In this document: piece after piece, positions 1 to 7,932 of the stretch | Layout of the letters: each line of letters opens with the position of its first letter | Position numbering within the stretch: position 1 is the stretch's first letter | Source of the DNA: Desulfobacter sp. | Lineage (GTDB): Bacteria > Desulfobacterota > Desulfobacteria > Desulfobacterales > Desulfobacteraceae | Direction: 5' to 3' | Assembly: GCA_028768525.1 (NCBI GenBank) | Contig: CP054837.1 | Span: 5,576,001-5,640,000, forward strand | DNA: 64,000 nt | Translations under genes and position numbers: made by a program | The notes under the pieces: generated by a model | What the model saw: the letters and a program-made list of their open reading frames with translations, nothing else | The model's database searches: none | Told to the model about the DNA's origin: nothing

Positions 1-1359
1 AAAAACGGTGAAGATCTCATTGTAAACACCTTTTCCCTGGTGGGTGTCATTCCGAGACGGGACTGGAAACCCCCGGTATACGGCGGCCATTGCGGGGAAG
101 CCTGGATAGAGATCAAGCCGGCAGCCATGCGGCCGGATATCTCCGCCCCGGAAGTGGCGGCCAAGTGGCGGGAGTTTGCCGGGGATATTCTGGGTACCGA
201 GCAGCTCACCTTCAATATCATCGGCGGCGGCCCCGGGGGAAACCCCATCGAGATCCGCCTCAAGGGCACGGATTTTGACCAGCTGGAGGCGGCGGCCCAG
301 GAACTCAAGGAAGAAATCGCCAAATACCCGGGCACCTACGACATCACCGATGATTTCCGCCCCGGGAAAATGGAAAAACAGATTTACATTAAACCCGGGG
401 CGGAAAATTTAGGGGTCACCATGGCCGATATTGCCGGCCAGATCCGCCAGGGGTTCTACGGGGATGAAGTACTCAAGGTCCAGAGGGGAAAAAACGACAT
501 CAAGGTCATGGTCCGGTATTCCCAAAAAGAGCGGGAAACCGAAGCCAGCATCGACCAGTTGAGGATCCGGACCCGGGACGGCAGGGAAATTCCCCTGAAT
601 CAGGTGGCGCATATTGAGACGGGCCGGGGATATTCCGCTGTCAAACGGGTGGACCGCCACCGGGTGATCACCGTGATCTCAGATCTTAACGAGGACGTGG
701 CCAATGCCCGGAAAATCGTGGAAGACCTGCAGGGTGACTTCCTGCCCGGCCTGGTGCATAAGTATCCCGGGATCCGATACGACCTGGAGGGCCAGGCCAA
801 GCGGAGCAAGGAATCCATCGACAGCCTTATCCGGGCATTTCCCATTGCCGCCATGGTCATCTTTGTGCTGCTGGCCAGCCAGTTCAGGTCCTATGTTCAG
901 CCCCTGATTATCATGACCGCCATCCCCTTCGGCCTCATCGGGGCCATTGTGGGGCACTTCATCATGGACCTGGACATCACCATGATCTCCATCTTCGGCA
1001 TCGTTGCCCTCTCGGGCATCGTGGTCAACGATTCCCTCATCCTCATCGATTTTATCAATTCAAAGGTGAGGGCGGGGATGGGTATCTATGATTCGGTGAT
1101 GGAGGCGGGGCAGAACCGGTTCCGGCCGGTGCTGCTGACCTCGGTGACCACCGTGGCGGGATTGGCTCCCCTGCTGACGGAAACCAGTTTCCAGGCCCAG
1201 TTCCTCATCCCCATGGCCGTGTCCATCAGTTTCGGCCTCATTGCTGCAACGGTGTTGACCCTGGTGTTTGTGCCGGCCCTCTATGTTGTGGTAAAAGATG
1301 TCACCGGCCTTTTTGCCGGCAAGGAAACCACCGAAGTGCCAAAGGAAATAAATGGATAA
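1..1359 (+). CDS. RND efflux permease, C-terminal fragment
   Basis: The frame is open from the first base of the window, so this is the last 452 residues of a larger inner-membrane transporter (family members have about 1000-1050 residues). The visible part holds the second periplasmic porter region followed by the closing membrane bundle. The bundle contains the motifs SQFRSYVQP, FGIVALSGIVVNDSLILID and NRFRPVLLTS, which are typical of RND pumps of the HAE family. RND pumps export drugs, lipids or metals by proton antiport through a tripartite complex. The next gene starts inside its stop region (8-base overlap), so the two are probably cotranscribed. The substrate cannot be told from this half. 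Confidence 0.9.
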   Translation, partial: KNGEDLIVNTFSLVGVIPRRDWKPPVYGGHCGEAWIEIKPAAMRPDISAPEVAAKWREFAGDILGTEQLTFNIIGGGPGGNPIEIRLKGTDFDQLEAAAQELKEEIAKYPGTYDITDDFRPGKMEKQIYIKPGAENLGVTMADIAGQIRQGFYGDEVLKVQRGKNDIKVMVRYSQKERETEASIDQLRIRTRDGREIPLNQVAHIETGRGYSAVKRVDRHRVITVISDLNEDVANARKIVEDLQGDFLPGLVHKYPGIRYDLEGQAKRSKESIDSLIRAFPIAAMVIFVLLASQFRSYVQPLIIMTAIPFGLIGAIVGHFIMDLDITMISIFGIVALSGIVVNDSLILIDFINSKVRAGMGIYDSVMEAGQNRFRPVLLTSVTTVAGLAPLLTETSFQAQFLIPMAVSISFGLIAATVLTLVFVPALYVVVKDVTGLFAGKETTEVPKEING

Positions 1360-2218
1360 TATATTTAATGATGAATTCTGGATAAAGGCCTGGACCGGGG
1401 ACCGGGCAGGGGACACCTATGCGGTGCACAAGGGGTTCTCCACCCCCCAGTACTGGGACAAGGCCTCGGCCACCTACAACACCAACCCCAAGGAGGTCCG
1501 GGACCGGCGCATGGAAAAGGCCTTGAACATGCTGGAATCCAAGGGGCTGCTGTTTGAAGGCATGAAGGTGCTGGACATCGGCTGCGGCACCGGCATGATG
1601 GCCATTGAACTGGCACAGCGGGGGGCCCGGGTGACGGCCATGGATTTTTCCCAGGGCATGCTGGACCGGGTCCGGGCGGACCTGACACCGGCGCTGGAGA
1701 AACGGATTACCCTGATCCAGGAAGACTGGCACAATGTGGATATCGCCGCCCGGGGCTGGGAAAAGGCCTTTGACCTGGTGGTGGCCTTCATGTCCCCGGG
1801 GGTGGCCACCCCAGAGGCCTTTGACAAGATGATCCAATGCGCATCCAAAGGCTGTGCCGTCCGGGGCTGGGCCGCCCGGCGCCAGCATCCCATCCTCATG
1901 GACCTCTGGAAACAAATCATGGACCGCCCCCTGGACGACAAGCCCCAGAGCATCCTTTACAAGATTAATCTGCTTTTCTCCCGGGGGCTGTTCCCGGAGA
2001 TCTGTTTCGACGTGGTGGAATGGGACCAGACCATTCCCCTGGAAAATGAACTGGACAACCAGCTGGCCTTTTTCACCCGGGTCAGCGGCCGGCCCGAAGA
2101 GGAGCTGCGCCCCCTGATCCGCCAATACCTGGCCGGGCGGGCCAGGGACAACCACCTGAGCAAAAAGCAGATCGGACTGACGGCCACGGCGGTGTTTCTG
2201 ACGGATCCTTTGATTTGA
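1352..2218 (+). CDS. Class I SAM-dependent methyltransferase
   Basis: This 288-residue cytoplasmic protein has a Rossmann methyltransferase core. Motif I is VLDIGCGTG at residues 73-81 and binds SAM; an acidic motif II follows (AMDFSQGM, about 97-104). The C-terminal 100 residues are helical and carry no motif that names a substrate. The ATG overlaps the end of the RND pump gene by 8 bases, so it is translationally coupled to the pump. The methyl acceptor is unknown. The family assignment is firm and the role is open. Confidence 0.85.
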   Translation: MDNIFNDEFWIKAWTGDRAGDTYAVHKGFSTPQYWDKASATYNTNPKEVRDRRMEKALNMLESKGLLFEGMKVLDIGCGTGMMAIELAQRGARVTAMDFSQGMLDRVRADLTPALEKRITLIQEDWHNVDIAARGWEKAFDLVVAFMSPGVATPEAFDKMIQCASKGCAVRGWAARRQHPILMDLWKQIMDRPLDDKPQSILYKINLLFSRGLFPEICFDVVEWDQTIPLENELDNQLAFFTRVSGRPEEELRPLIRQYLAGRARDNHLSKKQIGLTATAVFLTDPLI

Positions 2219-2225
2219 CCGGGGA

Positions 2226-2639
2226 TTAAATTTTTGTGAGCATGGTTTTGATGATCCGGGAAAAGTGGTCCTGATCCTCGGGGCTGAGGCCGGAGACCAG
2301 TTCCTGGGTCATTTGGATGTGGAAGTTGTGGTGCTCTTCAAAGGCCTTTTCCCCCTCGGGGGTCAGCTCAATGATAAAGGAACGGCGGTCTGTTTCGTGG
2401 GGTTTTCTTTTGAGCAGGTTCTTTTTCTCCAGCCGGTCCACGGCCACGGTGAGGGTGCCGGTGGTCACTCCGATTTTTTCAGCCAGGTCCTTCATCTTGA
2501 TGGGACCTGAATGGCCTACCATTTCAATGGTATGGGCCTGGGCCGTGGTCAATCCGCTGTCCCGGACCACGGCTTCCTCCCAGGAGGAGAGTTTTTCATA
2601 GAATTCAACAATCAATTCGGACAGGCGGTGAAGCTCCAT
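2226..2639 (-). CDS. MarR family transcriptional regulator
   Basis: This 137-residue protein has the MarR winged-helix layout: an N-terminal dimerisation helix, a helix-turn-helix around residues 45-85 (KMKDLAEKIGVTTGTLTVAVDRLEKKNL) and a wing with the typical D-R-R-S sequence followed by LTPEGEKAF. MarR proteins are dimeric repressors or activators of nearby efflux and stress genes. It converges on the methyltransferase and RND pump genes with only 7 bases between stops, so it may sense a pump substrate, but no operator was identified. Confidence 0.85.
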   Translation of the reverse strand: MELHRLSELIVEFYEKLSSWEEAVVRDSGLTTAQAHTIEMVGHSGPIKMKDLAEKIGVTTGTLTVAVDRLEKKNLLKRKPHETDRRSFIIELTPEGEKAFEEHHNFHIQMTQELVSGLSPEDQDHFSRIIKTMLTKI

Positions 2640-2725
2640 ATGTGTTCCTTTTGCGTCTGGTTAAACCGGTGGGTTGACTGTACCACAAATCCCCACTGCC
2701 TGCCAGAGGGAGCGGCTGGGCTCAT

Positions 2726-3322
2726 CTAGGATGAGGAGCGTATATGGATTGATCGGGTGCGGAATGTATCAGCTCTCTTTTTAAACCAGATGCCGGTCCC
2801 AATTGTGGTTAGACCAAGCCAGGCCATGATAATGGCCCAACCGAAGAAGAACGGGGGCTCCCAGAAACTGTACCCGCCCCCTTTTATGACCACCTCTTCA
2901 TAGGTGCCTATTTTCATCCATACTCCCCAGTCCAGGATAAAAGGCAATACCGTAAAAACATACCCCGCCCCCATTGTCAGGGGGACGAGGCTGTCTTTGC
3001 CGGTTTTGTAACACCAATGGCCGAAAATATACCCCATGTTTCCCAGCAGTATCATCAGTATCACAAAGATCACCGTAAAATAGGCCACCGGGGGATTATT
3101 AAACGGGGTGTCCAGCCAGGCTGTTTTGTACATGGCTTCCCATGCCGGATATGCGGAGATGAGATAAAGTCCGCCCGGCACAAAGCCGCAGCCAAGATAG
3201 AAATTCAGTATCCCCAGGGGCTTGCTGGTGAATAGATGGTCTTCCGTCTTTAGATAGTTTTTTGAAAGCAGGGCATAGGTCTGGCCGATGGCAAATGCGG
3301 CCGGCAAATCAACTTGTATCAT
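2726..3322 (-). CDS. Integral membrane protein, unknown function
   Basis: I do not recognise the family of this 198-residue protein. It has about four hydrophobic segments (near residues 35-60, 80-105, 115-140 and 155-178), joined by short loops rich in Pro, Gly and Trp. The tail is short and basic. It lies 48 bases downstream of another small membrane protein on the same strand and is probably cotranscribed with it. The aromatic-rich segments and paired arrangement suggest a small membrane complex, but no cofactor motif is visible. Confidence 0.6.
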   Translation of the reverse strand: MIQVDLPAAFAIGQTYALLSKNYLKTEDHLFTSKPLGILNFYLGCGFVPGGLYLISAYPAWEAMYKTAWLDTPFNNPPVAYFTVIFVILMILLGNMGYIFGHWCYKTGKDSLVPLTMGAGYVFTVLPFILDWGVWMKIGTYEEVVIKGGGYSFWEPPFFFGWAIIMAWLGLTTIGTGIWFKKRADTFRTRSIHIRSSS

Positions 3323-3370
3323 GGATGCAGCCTCCCTCGTTAAAACTCATGTTCGTTACCCCGGCATCCC

Positions 3371-3730
3371 TTAGGAATCCAGGCGCTGATCGGAACTCTT
3401 TTCCGCCGGTATAAACACCCATAAGCCGAATAAAAAACCGGTCAGCCCAACCGCTGCCAAGAGAAAATTACGATTCAGCTCGCCGTGGTTGACCAGCAAT
3501 ACGTTGAAAAAGATGATCACAGCGCCCACGGCAGATTGGGCAAGTATGTTTAGCACCTCTTTTTTTATCCGTTTTTCCAGCCGGTGAAAGAACTGCTTTA
3601 CGAATCGCCGGTAGAAAATAATCCACAGGGTCATACCGGCAAGAATGCCGCATGCAAATAATGCCCATTCATCATGGGCTACGTTGGAGAATAATTCGTG
3701 TAAGCGCCCTAGGCTTGTTGATGGTATCAT
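3371..3730 (-). CDS. Small membrane protein, unknown function
   Basis: This 119-residue protein has three hydrophobic helices (about residues 20-40, 65-82 and 88-108). Between the first two lies a strongly basic amphipathic stretch (RRFVKQFFHRLEKRIKKEV) that would face the cytoplasm. The ATG at 3730 is preceded by AAAGGAGAG, a good ribosome binding site. It is first in a likely two-gene unit with the 198-residue membrane protein downstream. No family is recognised. Confidence 0.55.
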   Translation of the reverse strand: MIPSTSLGRLHELFSNVAHDEWALFACGILAGMTLWIIFYRRFVKQFFHRLEKRIKKEVLNILAQSAVGAVIIFFNVLLVNHGELNRNFLLAAVGLTGFLFGLWVFIPAEKSSDQRLDS

Positions 3731-4056
3731 GGGCCCTCTCCTTTTTATGTATATCCCACAGCCTGTCAGGCCAAGCCCGACACATCAGATGGAGTTGAAT
3801 GGTCCCTGGAGATTTTACTTGAAAAGAGAGCCGCCGCACTGAAGGTGTTTTTCTTGATACATCGCCGCATTGTGCCGGACTGGTTATAGTTTAAATCCAT
3901 GGAATAAAAAGCGCAAGCCGAAATCTGTCACCGTTCAAGGCCGGTGCCTATGTTTTCCTATCCCTTTTTTTGTTCCGGTTCTTAAATGCGTTACCCCTGT
4001 GTCCCCGTTGTATTCACCCCTCAGCCGGTTTTTCAGGGGCCGGAGTAAAAACGCTT
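3731..4056. other. Intergenic stretch without a recognisable gene
   Basis: About 325 bases separate the small membrane protein gene from the convergent end of the acetyltransferase gene. Short frames exist on both strands but have no ribosome binding site and no protein-like composition. The base composition is lower in GC than the preceding genes. A hairpin at 4045-4060 (GTAAAA, 4-base loop, TTTTAC) overlaps the acetyltransferase stop codon and may help end that transcript. Nothing else is seen. Confidence 0.5.
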
Positions 4057-4539
4057 TTACACAGGCGGCGAATTGATGGTTTTACCCATGACGACAACCT
4101 CTTCCCCATGGTATCTGCGTTCTTCGATCACGGCCCATCCGCGCTTTAGATAAAAGTTTCTGGCTTCGCCGGTATACAGGTAATAGCGGTCATATCCAAG
4201 TTTGAGGCATTCCGCATCTATTGAGTTGAGCAGCCGCGTTCCCACTCCCTGATTCCTGAATTCGGATTTTACAAAGACAGCGGCAAGCCAGGGGAAGAGA
4301 TGCTGCCTGTCTTCCATATCGCACTGGAACAAAGAGGCCGTCCCCATAAATTCATCCTTCCTGCTGGCAACCAGTGCCAGAGGAATGGCCTTGTCATTCA
4401 TTCGATCCTTCAATCTGGCAAGCCATTCTTCTGATGTGGAGCCCGGAAACAAATAGCCCCACTCATTGAAACAAAGGCGGTTTAGTTCTTCTGCGAAATG
4501 GGGGCTGTTTTTCAAATAGTCAATGTGCATGGCAATCAC
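4057..4539 (-). CDS. GNAT family N-acetyltransferase
   Basis: This 160-residue protein has the GCN5-related acetyltransferase fold. The acetyl-CoA pyrophosphate loop is FRNQGVGTRLL (residues 94-104), followed by the helix LNSIDAECLKLGYDRYYLYTG and a C-terminal YLKRGW motif typical of the family. It would move an acetyl group from acetyl-CoA to a small-molecule or protein amine in the cytoplasm; the acceptor is unknown. An internal Met at residue 4 is an alternative start. It stands alone on the minus strand in an AT-richer stretch, which hints at accessory DNA. Confidence 0.85.
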   Translation of the reverse strand: MIAMHIDYLKNSPHFAEELNRLCFNEWGYLFPGSTSEEWLARLKDRMNDKAIPLALVASRKDEFMGTASLFQCDMEDRQHLFPWLAAVFVKSEFRNQGVGTRLLNSIDAECLKLGYDRYYLYTGEARNFYLKRGWAVIEERRYHGEEVVVMGKTINSPPV

Positions 4540-4957
4540 CGGTAAACGCCCTGGTCAGGTTCTGTATTGAAATTACACCGCCGCCGGAATCGGGCATTTG
4601 GGGGCTGCGGTTGATTCCATTGTTAATTAAGCTGATTGTTCAAATATTGCAAGTCGGTTGCAAGTAGGTTGCAAGTCGGTTGCAATTGGATTACAAGGTG
4701 GATTACAGGGGAATTTTTCTTGTTATGTGTCCAACCCTTTTCAATTCTTGACAATTTTTTCCACGGCGGTATGATGGATATAGGTGACACCCTGCTGAAA
4801 TTCCAGCCGATTTGGAATTGGGTCGAAAAAACAAAATTACGCAAAGCGTTTCCCTCCCGAAGTCCTTATTAACCTTAAAAATGAATCTGTTCCTGGAATG
4901 TCTATGCATGGTGTTACCATGGCATGCTTGCCCTCTGCATGTGATAAGGAGGTGTCT
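4540..4957. other. AT-rich intergenic region
   Basis: About 420 bases lie between divergent genes: the acetyltransferase (minus) and the small ORF at 4958 (plus). Apart from the 11-bp tandem repeat there is no convincing gene. Overlapping frames here have poor starts. The region should hold promoters for both flanking genes, but no clear -35/-10 pair was assigned. Confidence 0.5.
4647..4701. repeat. 11-bp tandem repeat, TTGCAAGTCGG type
   Basis: The unit TTGCAAGTCGG is repeated head to tail at 4647-4657, 4658-4668 (one change) and 4669-4679. A weaker copy starts TTGCAATTGGA at 4680, and a degenerate fifth begins TTACAAGGTGG at 4691. The palindromic core TTGCAA therefore recurs every 11 bp, about one helical turn. 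It lies between the acetyltransferase gene and the small ORF at 4958. TTGCAA also occurs twice, 12 bp apart, near 5627-5644. It may be a phased operator or a simple slippage repeat. Confidence 0.8.
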
Positions 4958-5149
4958 ATGGAAAGAAAAATGCTGGAAAAAAACCTTATTTTTTATAACC
5001 CGGGTATGAAAGGAGCGGTGTTTACTTTGGCGGCAAAGAACTATGTCTCTCCTGATCTGGTCCATCAGACCAGGGAATACCTGGAATATGAAACCGAGTA
5101 TCCTGTCAACTATACCATTGAAAGAAGGGCGGAGCCCAGGCCCGAATGA
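4958..5149 (+). CDS. Small hypothetical protein (63 aa)
   Basis: The start is the ATG at 4958, chosen because AAGGAGGTG sits 7-8 bases upstream, one of the strongest ribosome binding sites in the region. The product is a soluble 63-residue protein with no signal peptide. It has a hydrophobic centre (GAVFTLAAKNYVSPDLV) and a charged tail (YLEYETEYPVNYTIERRAEP). No family is recognised. It is probably real because of the ribosome site, but nothing can be said about function. Confidence 0.5.
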   Translation: MERKMLEKNLIFYNPGMKGAVFTLAAKNYVSPDLVHQTREYLEYETEYPVNYTIERRAEPRPE

Positions 5150-5246
5150 GTATAACCGATAACCACAAACCCTGCAGGGGGCAAGTGTTTTAACAATTTT
5201 TGGGCCATACGGCATTTTTTTCCAGGTGTGTCAAATCCTTGGCTTT

Positions 5247-5567
5247 TCAGGATGGGGTGTAGAATACGGCCAGCCAGATGGTTGCTTCATCCGGTGATGT
5301 CGCTTTCACCCTGTGCCTTTCATTTGCCTTTATATTGAGGTGGTCCCCTTTGGTCATGGTGATTATTCGGCCATCGTCAAATTCAATAATCCCATAGCCC
5401 GAAAGCACCATTACCCATTCATTTTCAGGTTGATCATACCACCCCTTTTCCGGAGAGCTCTGCCCTTTTGAGACGATTCTTTCGATTCTGATATTATCTG
5501 TTCTGATAATATCCTCGAAGATTTCCTCGGGAATCTGTTCTGGAATACCGTTAAAAATATTGTTCAC
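5247..5567 (-). CDS. Cupin domain protein
   Basis: From the GTG at 5567 (GGAG is 6 bases upstream) this is a 106-residue single-domain cupin. The typical sequence includes the RIERIVSKGQSSP strand, NEWVMVLSGYGIIEFDD, the GDHLNIKANERHRV metal-site region and a final TIWLAVFY strand. Small cupins of this kind bind a metal or ligand in a beta-barrel and are often of unknown function. An upstream in-frame ATG at 5648 would add 27 poorly conserved residues and has no ribosome site, so it was not used. Confidence 0.8.
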   Translation of the reverse strand: MNNIFNGIPEQIPEEIFEDIIRTDNIRIERIVSKGQSSPEKGWYDQPENEWVMVLSGYGIIEFDDGRIITMTKGDHLNIKANERHRVKATSPDEATIWLAVFYTPS

Positions 5568-5709
5568 TGAATTCTCCGGATCACATAAGTTGATGGGGTG
5601 CCGTTTAAGCCGCCTTGACCTCATTGTTGCAAAAAATGTTGCAAGCATCTACAATGATCCATAATTTTACACAGCACATTAGACATGTCCAGTGGCGTAC
5701 CGATGAAAA

Positions 5710-5790
5710 TTTTACGGCCGGACTGAGCAATTCGTAAAAGAGGGGAGTCTCCCCTGTTCTTATGGCACTTCCATCTTAACCGGCAGTCCG
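5710..5790 (+). ncRNA. Possible pseudoknotted leader RNA
   Basis: Upstream of the binding-protein gene at 5837 three stems can be drawn: TTTTACG (5710-5716) with CGTAAAA (5733-5739); AGGGGA with TCCCCT (5741-5755); and CGGACTG (5719-5725) with CAGTCCG (5784-5790). The last pairs the loop of the first hairpin with downstream sequence, giving an H-type pseudoknot. The arrangement resembles a riboswitch or attenuator leader, but no known class was recognised. Confidence 0.3.
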
Positions 5791-5836
5791 CCATGGGCAA
5801 AGACCAAGGCAGTACAGGTGCACAAGGGATAAAAAC

Positions 5837-6574
5837 ATGAAACACATTTTATTGGTGTCTGTCTTGTTGTTCGTTTCCACCCAGGTGGCGAATGCGCAAT
5901 CCTTAATAACCATCGTTCGCGGCCAGGATTTCCCCCCATATCATTTTATGGATGAATCAGGCCATGAGACGGGATTCATAATTGAGGTTATTCAGGCCGT
6001 TGCTGAGGATATAAATATTGGAATCAAGTTCAAGCAATACCCGTGGTCAAGATGCCTCCGCATGGTGGAATCGGGAAATGCCGATGCCATGATGAATCTT
6101 TTTAAAACTGCGGAAAGAGAACGGTTTATGCATTTTTCTAACAATATTCTTGCATATGAAATCAATCAGTTTTTCAAATTGAACAATACGTCCCTCACGT
6201 ATGATGGAGATCTTGGGGCCTTGTCATCCCTTAAAATCGGGGCAATACGGAATTACAGCTATGGACCGGTGTTTGACAGCGCCAAGCTGGACAATATTTA
6301 TCGGTTGGAAACGGAAACCTCTTTGATCAAGGCGCTTCTTGGAAAGAGATGCCACCTTATAATTGGCAATAACCGGGTGATAGAAATGCTGGTAAAGCAA
6401 ATGGGCGTTGAGAATGGGGTTGCCCCGTTATTTCCAGTCGTATCAAAGGAACCGCTTTATTTAGGTTTCTCAAAGAAGAAAAACCATGGCGGATTGTCTG
6501 AGACTTTTTCCAGGGCACTGGGAAAACTGAAACGTAGCAATGCCTATGAAAAAATTTTAAAAAAGTTTAATTGA
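5837..6574 (+). CDS. Periplasmic solute-binding protein, family 3
   Basis: This 245-residue protein starts with a signal peptide (about residues 1-20, cleaved after VANA) and has the type II periplasmic binding fold of the SBP_bac_3 family. Visible marks are PPYHFMDESGHETGFIIEVIQAVAE near the N terminus, the YPWSRCLRMVESGNADAM hinge region and LGFSKKK near the C terminus. Such proteins bind amino acids or other small ligands. No ABC permease or ATPase is adjacent, so it is an orphan or a sensor-type binder. It resembles the protein at 7933, which shares the YPWxR motif. Its leader can fold into stems. Confidence 0.85.
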   Translation: MKHILLVSVLLFVSTQVANAQSLITIVRGQDFPPYHFMDESGHETGFIIEVIQAVAEDINIGIKFKQYPWSRCLRMVESGNADAMMNLFKTAERERFMHFSNNILAYEINQFFKLNNTSLTYDGDLGALSSLKIGAIRNYSYGPVFDSAKLDNIYRLETETSLIKALLGKRCHLIIGNNRVIEMLVKQMGVENGVAPLFPVVSKEPLYLGFSKKKNHGGLSETFSRALGKLKRSNAYEKILKKFN

Positions 6575-6765
6575 TTATCCCGGCCGGAACGCCTGCCATT
6601 CCAAAAATCCCCAACCCTCCCCAGCCCTGGGACGCGGACCAATGTCCAGGGGGCCCCGGACGGCCACCGGTTTTATCGCCTTGACTTTAGGGGGGAAACG
6701 CAAAATAATGCACTACCTCCCAAGCTGGAGGATGGCATTTAACGAAAAAGGTCAAGGAACCGAAT

Positions 6766-7242
6766 ATGTTTACCCTGGCGCTTTACGGTGCGGCCGCCGT
6801 CTGCCTTGTGCTCTCTTTCAGGAAAAGTAAAACCAAGACCCGCATGGCCCTGAAAAAGGCCTGGAAGTCATTGGAGAATATCCTGCCGCAATTCTTGTGC
6901 ATCATTGTTCTCATGGGAATATCCCTGGCGTTTCTGGATGAGTCCACCATCTCCAGGCTGCTGGGAGAGTCCTCCGGAATACTCGGAATGGGCATTGCCG
7001 CAGTGGTGGGATCCATTGTATTTATCCCCGCATTTGTGGCCTATCCCCTGGCGGCCTCTCTGCTTGCGGCCGGGGCCGGATATATGCAGATTACCATGTT
7101 CATCACCGCCCTGATGATGGTGGGCATTATCACCATCCCCATGGAAATCGATTATTTTGGCAAAGGAATCGCCATCCGGCGGACAATGCTGGCCTTCGGG
7201 CATTCAGTTGTCTGTGCAATCGTGATGGGAGTGCTGATGTAA
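6766..7242 (+). CDS. Permease, N-terminal half (COG0701-like)
   Basis: This 158-residue membrane protein has one leading helix and about four further helices, with the sequence GIAAVVGSIVFIPAFVAYPLA typical of COG0701/ArsP-like permeases. In the larger family one chain of 300-plus residues holds two such halves; here they are separate genes. AAGGAACC lies upstream of the ATG. The stop codon overlaps the ATG of the second half by one base, so translational coupling would give equal amounts. The likely role is a channel or exporter for an organic or metal(loid) solute, but the substrate is unknown. Confidence 0.75.
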   Translation: MFTLALYGAAAVCLVLSFRKSKTKTRMALKKAWKSLENILPQFLCIIVLMGISLAFLDESTISRLLGESSGILGMGIAAVVGSIVFIPAFVAYPLAASLLAAGAGYMQITMFITALMMVGIITIPMEIDYFGKGIAIRRTMLAFGHSVVCAIVMGVLM

Positions 7243-7772
7243 TGGCTGCTGTGATGAAACGGTATCGGTTTGCAATGGCACTGCTGGCGTTGAACGCCGG
7301 CCTGGTCCTGGTGTTTCCCGATAAGGGGATTGCCGCCTTCAGCATTGAATGGAATGCGGTTTTGGACCTGATTACCTTTATTCCGCCGATTTTTATCCTG
7401 CTGGGCCTGCTGGATGTGTGGGTGGAGCGGGAGAAGCTCATGCCGCACATGGGGCCGGGATCCGGCATAAGAGGGGCGGTTCTGGCCTATGTCATGGGGT
7501 CTGCCGCAGCAGGTCCCTTGTATATCGCTTTCCCCATTGCAGGAGTGCTCCTGAAAAAAGGGGCCTCCCTGATTAATATTTTCATATTCATCGGGGCCTG
7601 GTCCACCACAAAGCTGCCCATGATCCTTTTTGAGGCCTCCAGCATCGGCCTGAAATATACCCTGATCCGGCTGGCCGTGAACAGCATGGGTATCATCCTC
7701 ATTGCCGTTGTGCTGGATAAGACCACGCCCCGGTCAGTGCAGGAACGCCTCTACCGATCGGGACGCCCATAG
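7242..7772 (+). CDS. Permease, C-terminal half (COG0701-like)
   Basis: This 176-residue membrane protein has about five hydrophobic segments. GAVLAYVMGSAAAGPLYIAFP mirrors the motif of the preceding half. It starts at the ATG overlapping the upstream stop (TAATG) and is expected to assemble with that protein into one two-subunit permease. The pair sits between two genes for family 3 binding proteins, but binding proteins of that type normally serve ABC systems, so a functional link is uncertain. Confidence 0.75.
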   Translation: MAAVMKRYRFAMALLALNAGLVLVFPDKGIAAFSIEWNAVLDLITFIPPIFILLGLLDVWVEREKLMPHMGPGSGIRGAVLAYVMGSAAAGPLYIAFPIAGVLLKKGASLINIFIFIGAWSTTKLPMILFEASSIGLKYTLIRLAVNSMGIILIAVVLDKTTPRSVQERLYRSGRP

Positions 7773-7932
7773 AGGCCGGCCCTTTCACCTGGCCGAAAAT
7801 TTTTGCCTGATTGACGAAAACATAGGAAATTGATAGGTTTAAATCCTGCCGGGCCCCCGGAATGATTCCATAATTATTAATGGCGTCTTAAAATACCCTT
7901 GGTTGGGGAGGAGCGGTTAACCAGACACCGGA

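Noticed and set aside
1301..2155. 284-codon minus-strand frame opposite the first methyltransferase gene
   Set aside because: It lies antisense to a gene with a clear SAM-binding motif. The translation is His/Gly/Pro-rich with no recognisable domain.
4647..4701. Possible CRISPR-like array
   Set aside because: The units are 11 bp, contiguous and without spacers; there are no cas genes in the window.
6642..6830. Short plus-strand frame before the split permease
   Set aside because: It overlaps the permease start in another frame and has low-complexity composition; the permease has a proper ribosome site and membrane segments.
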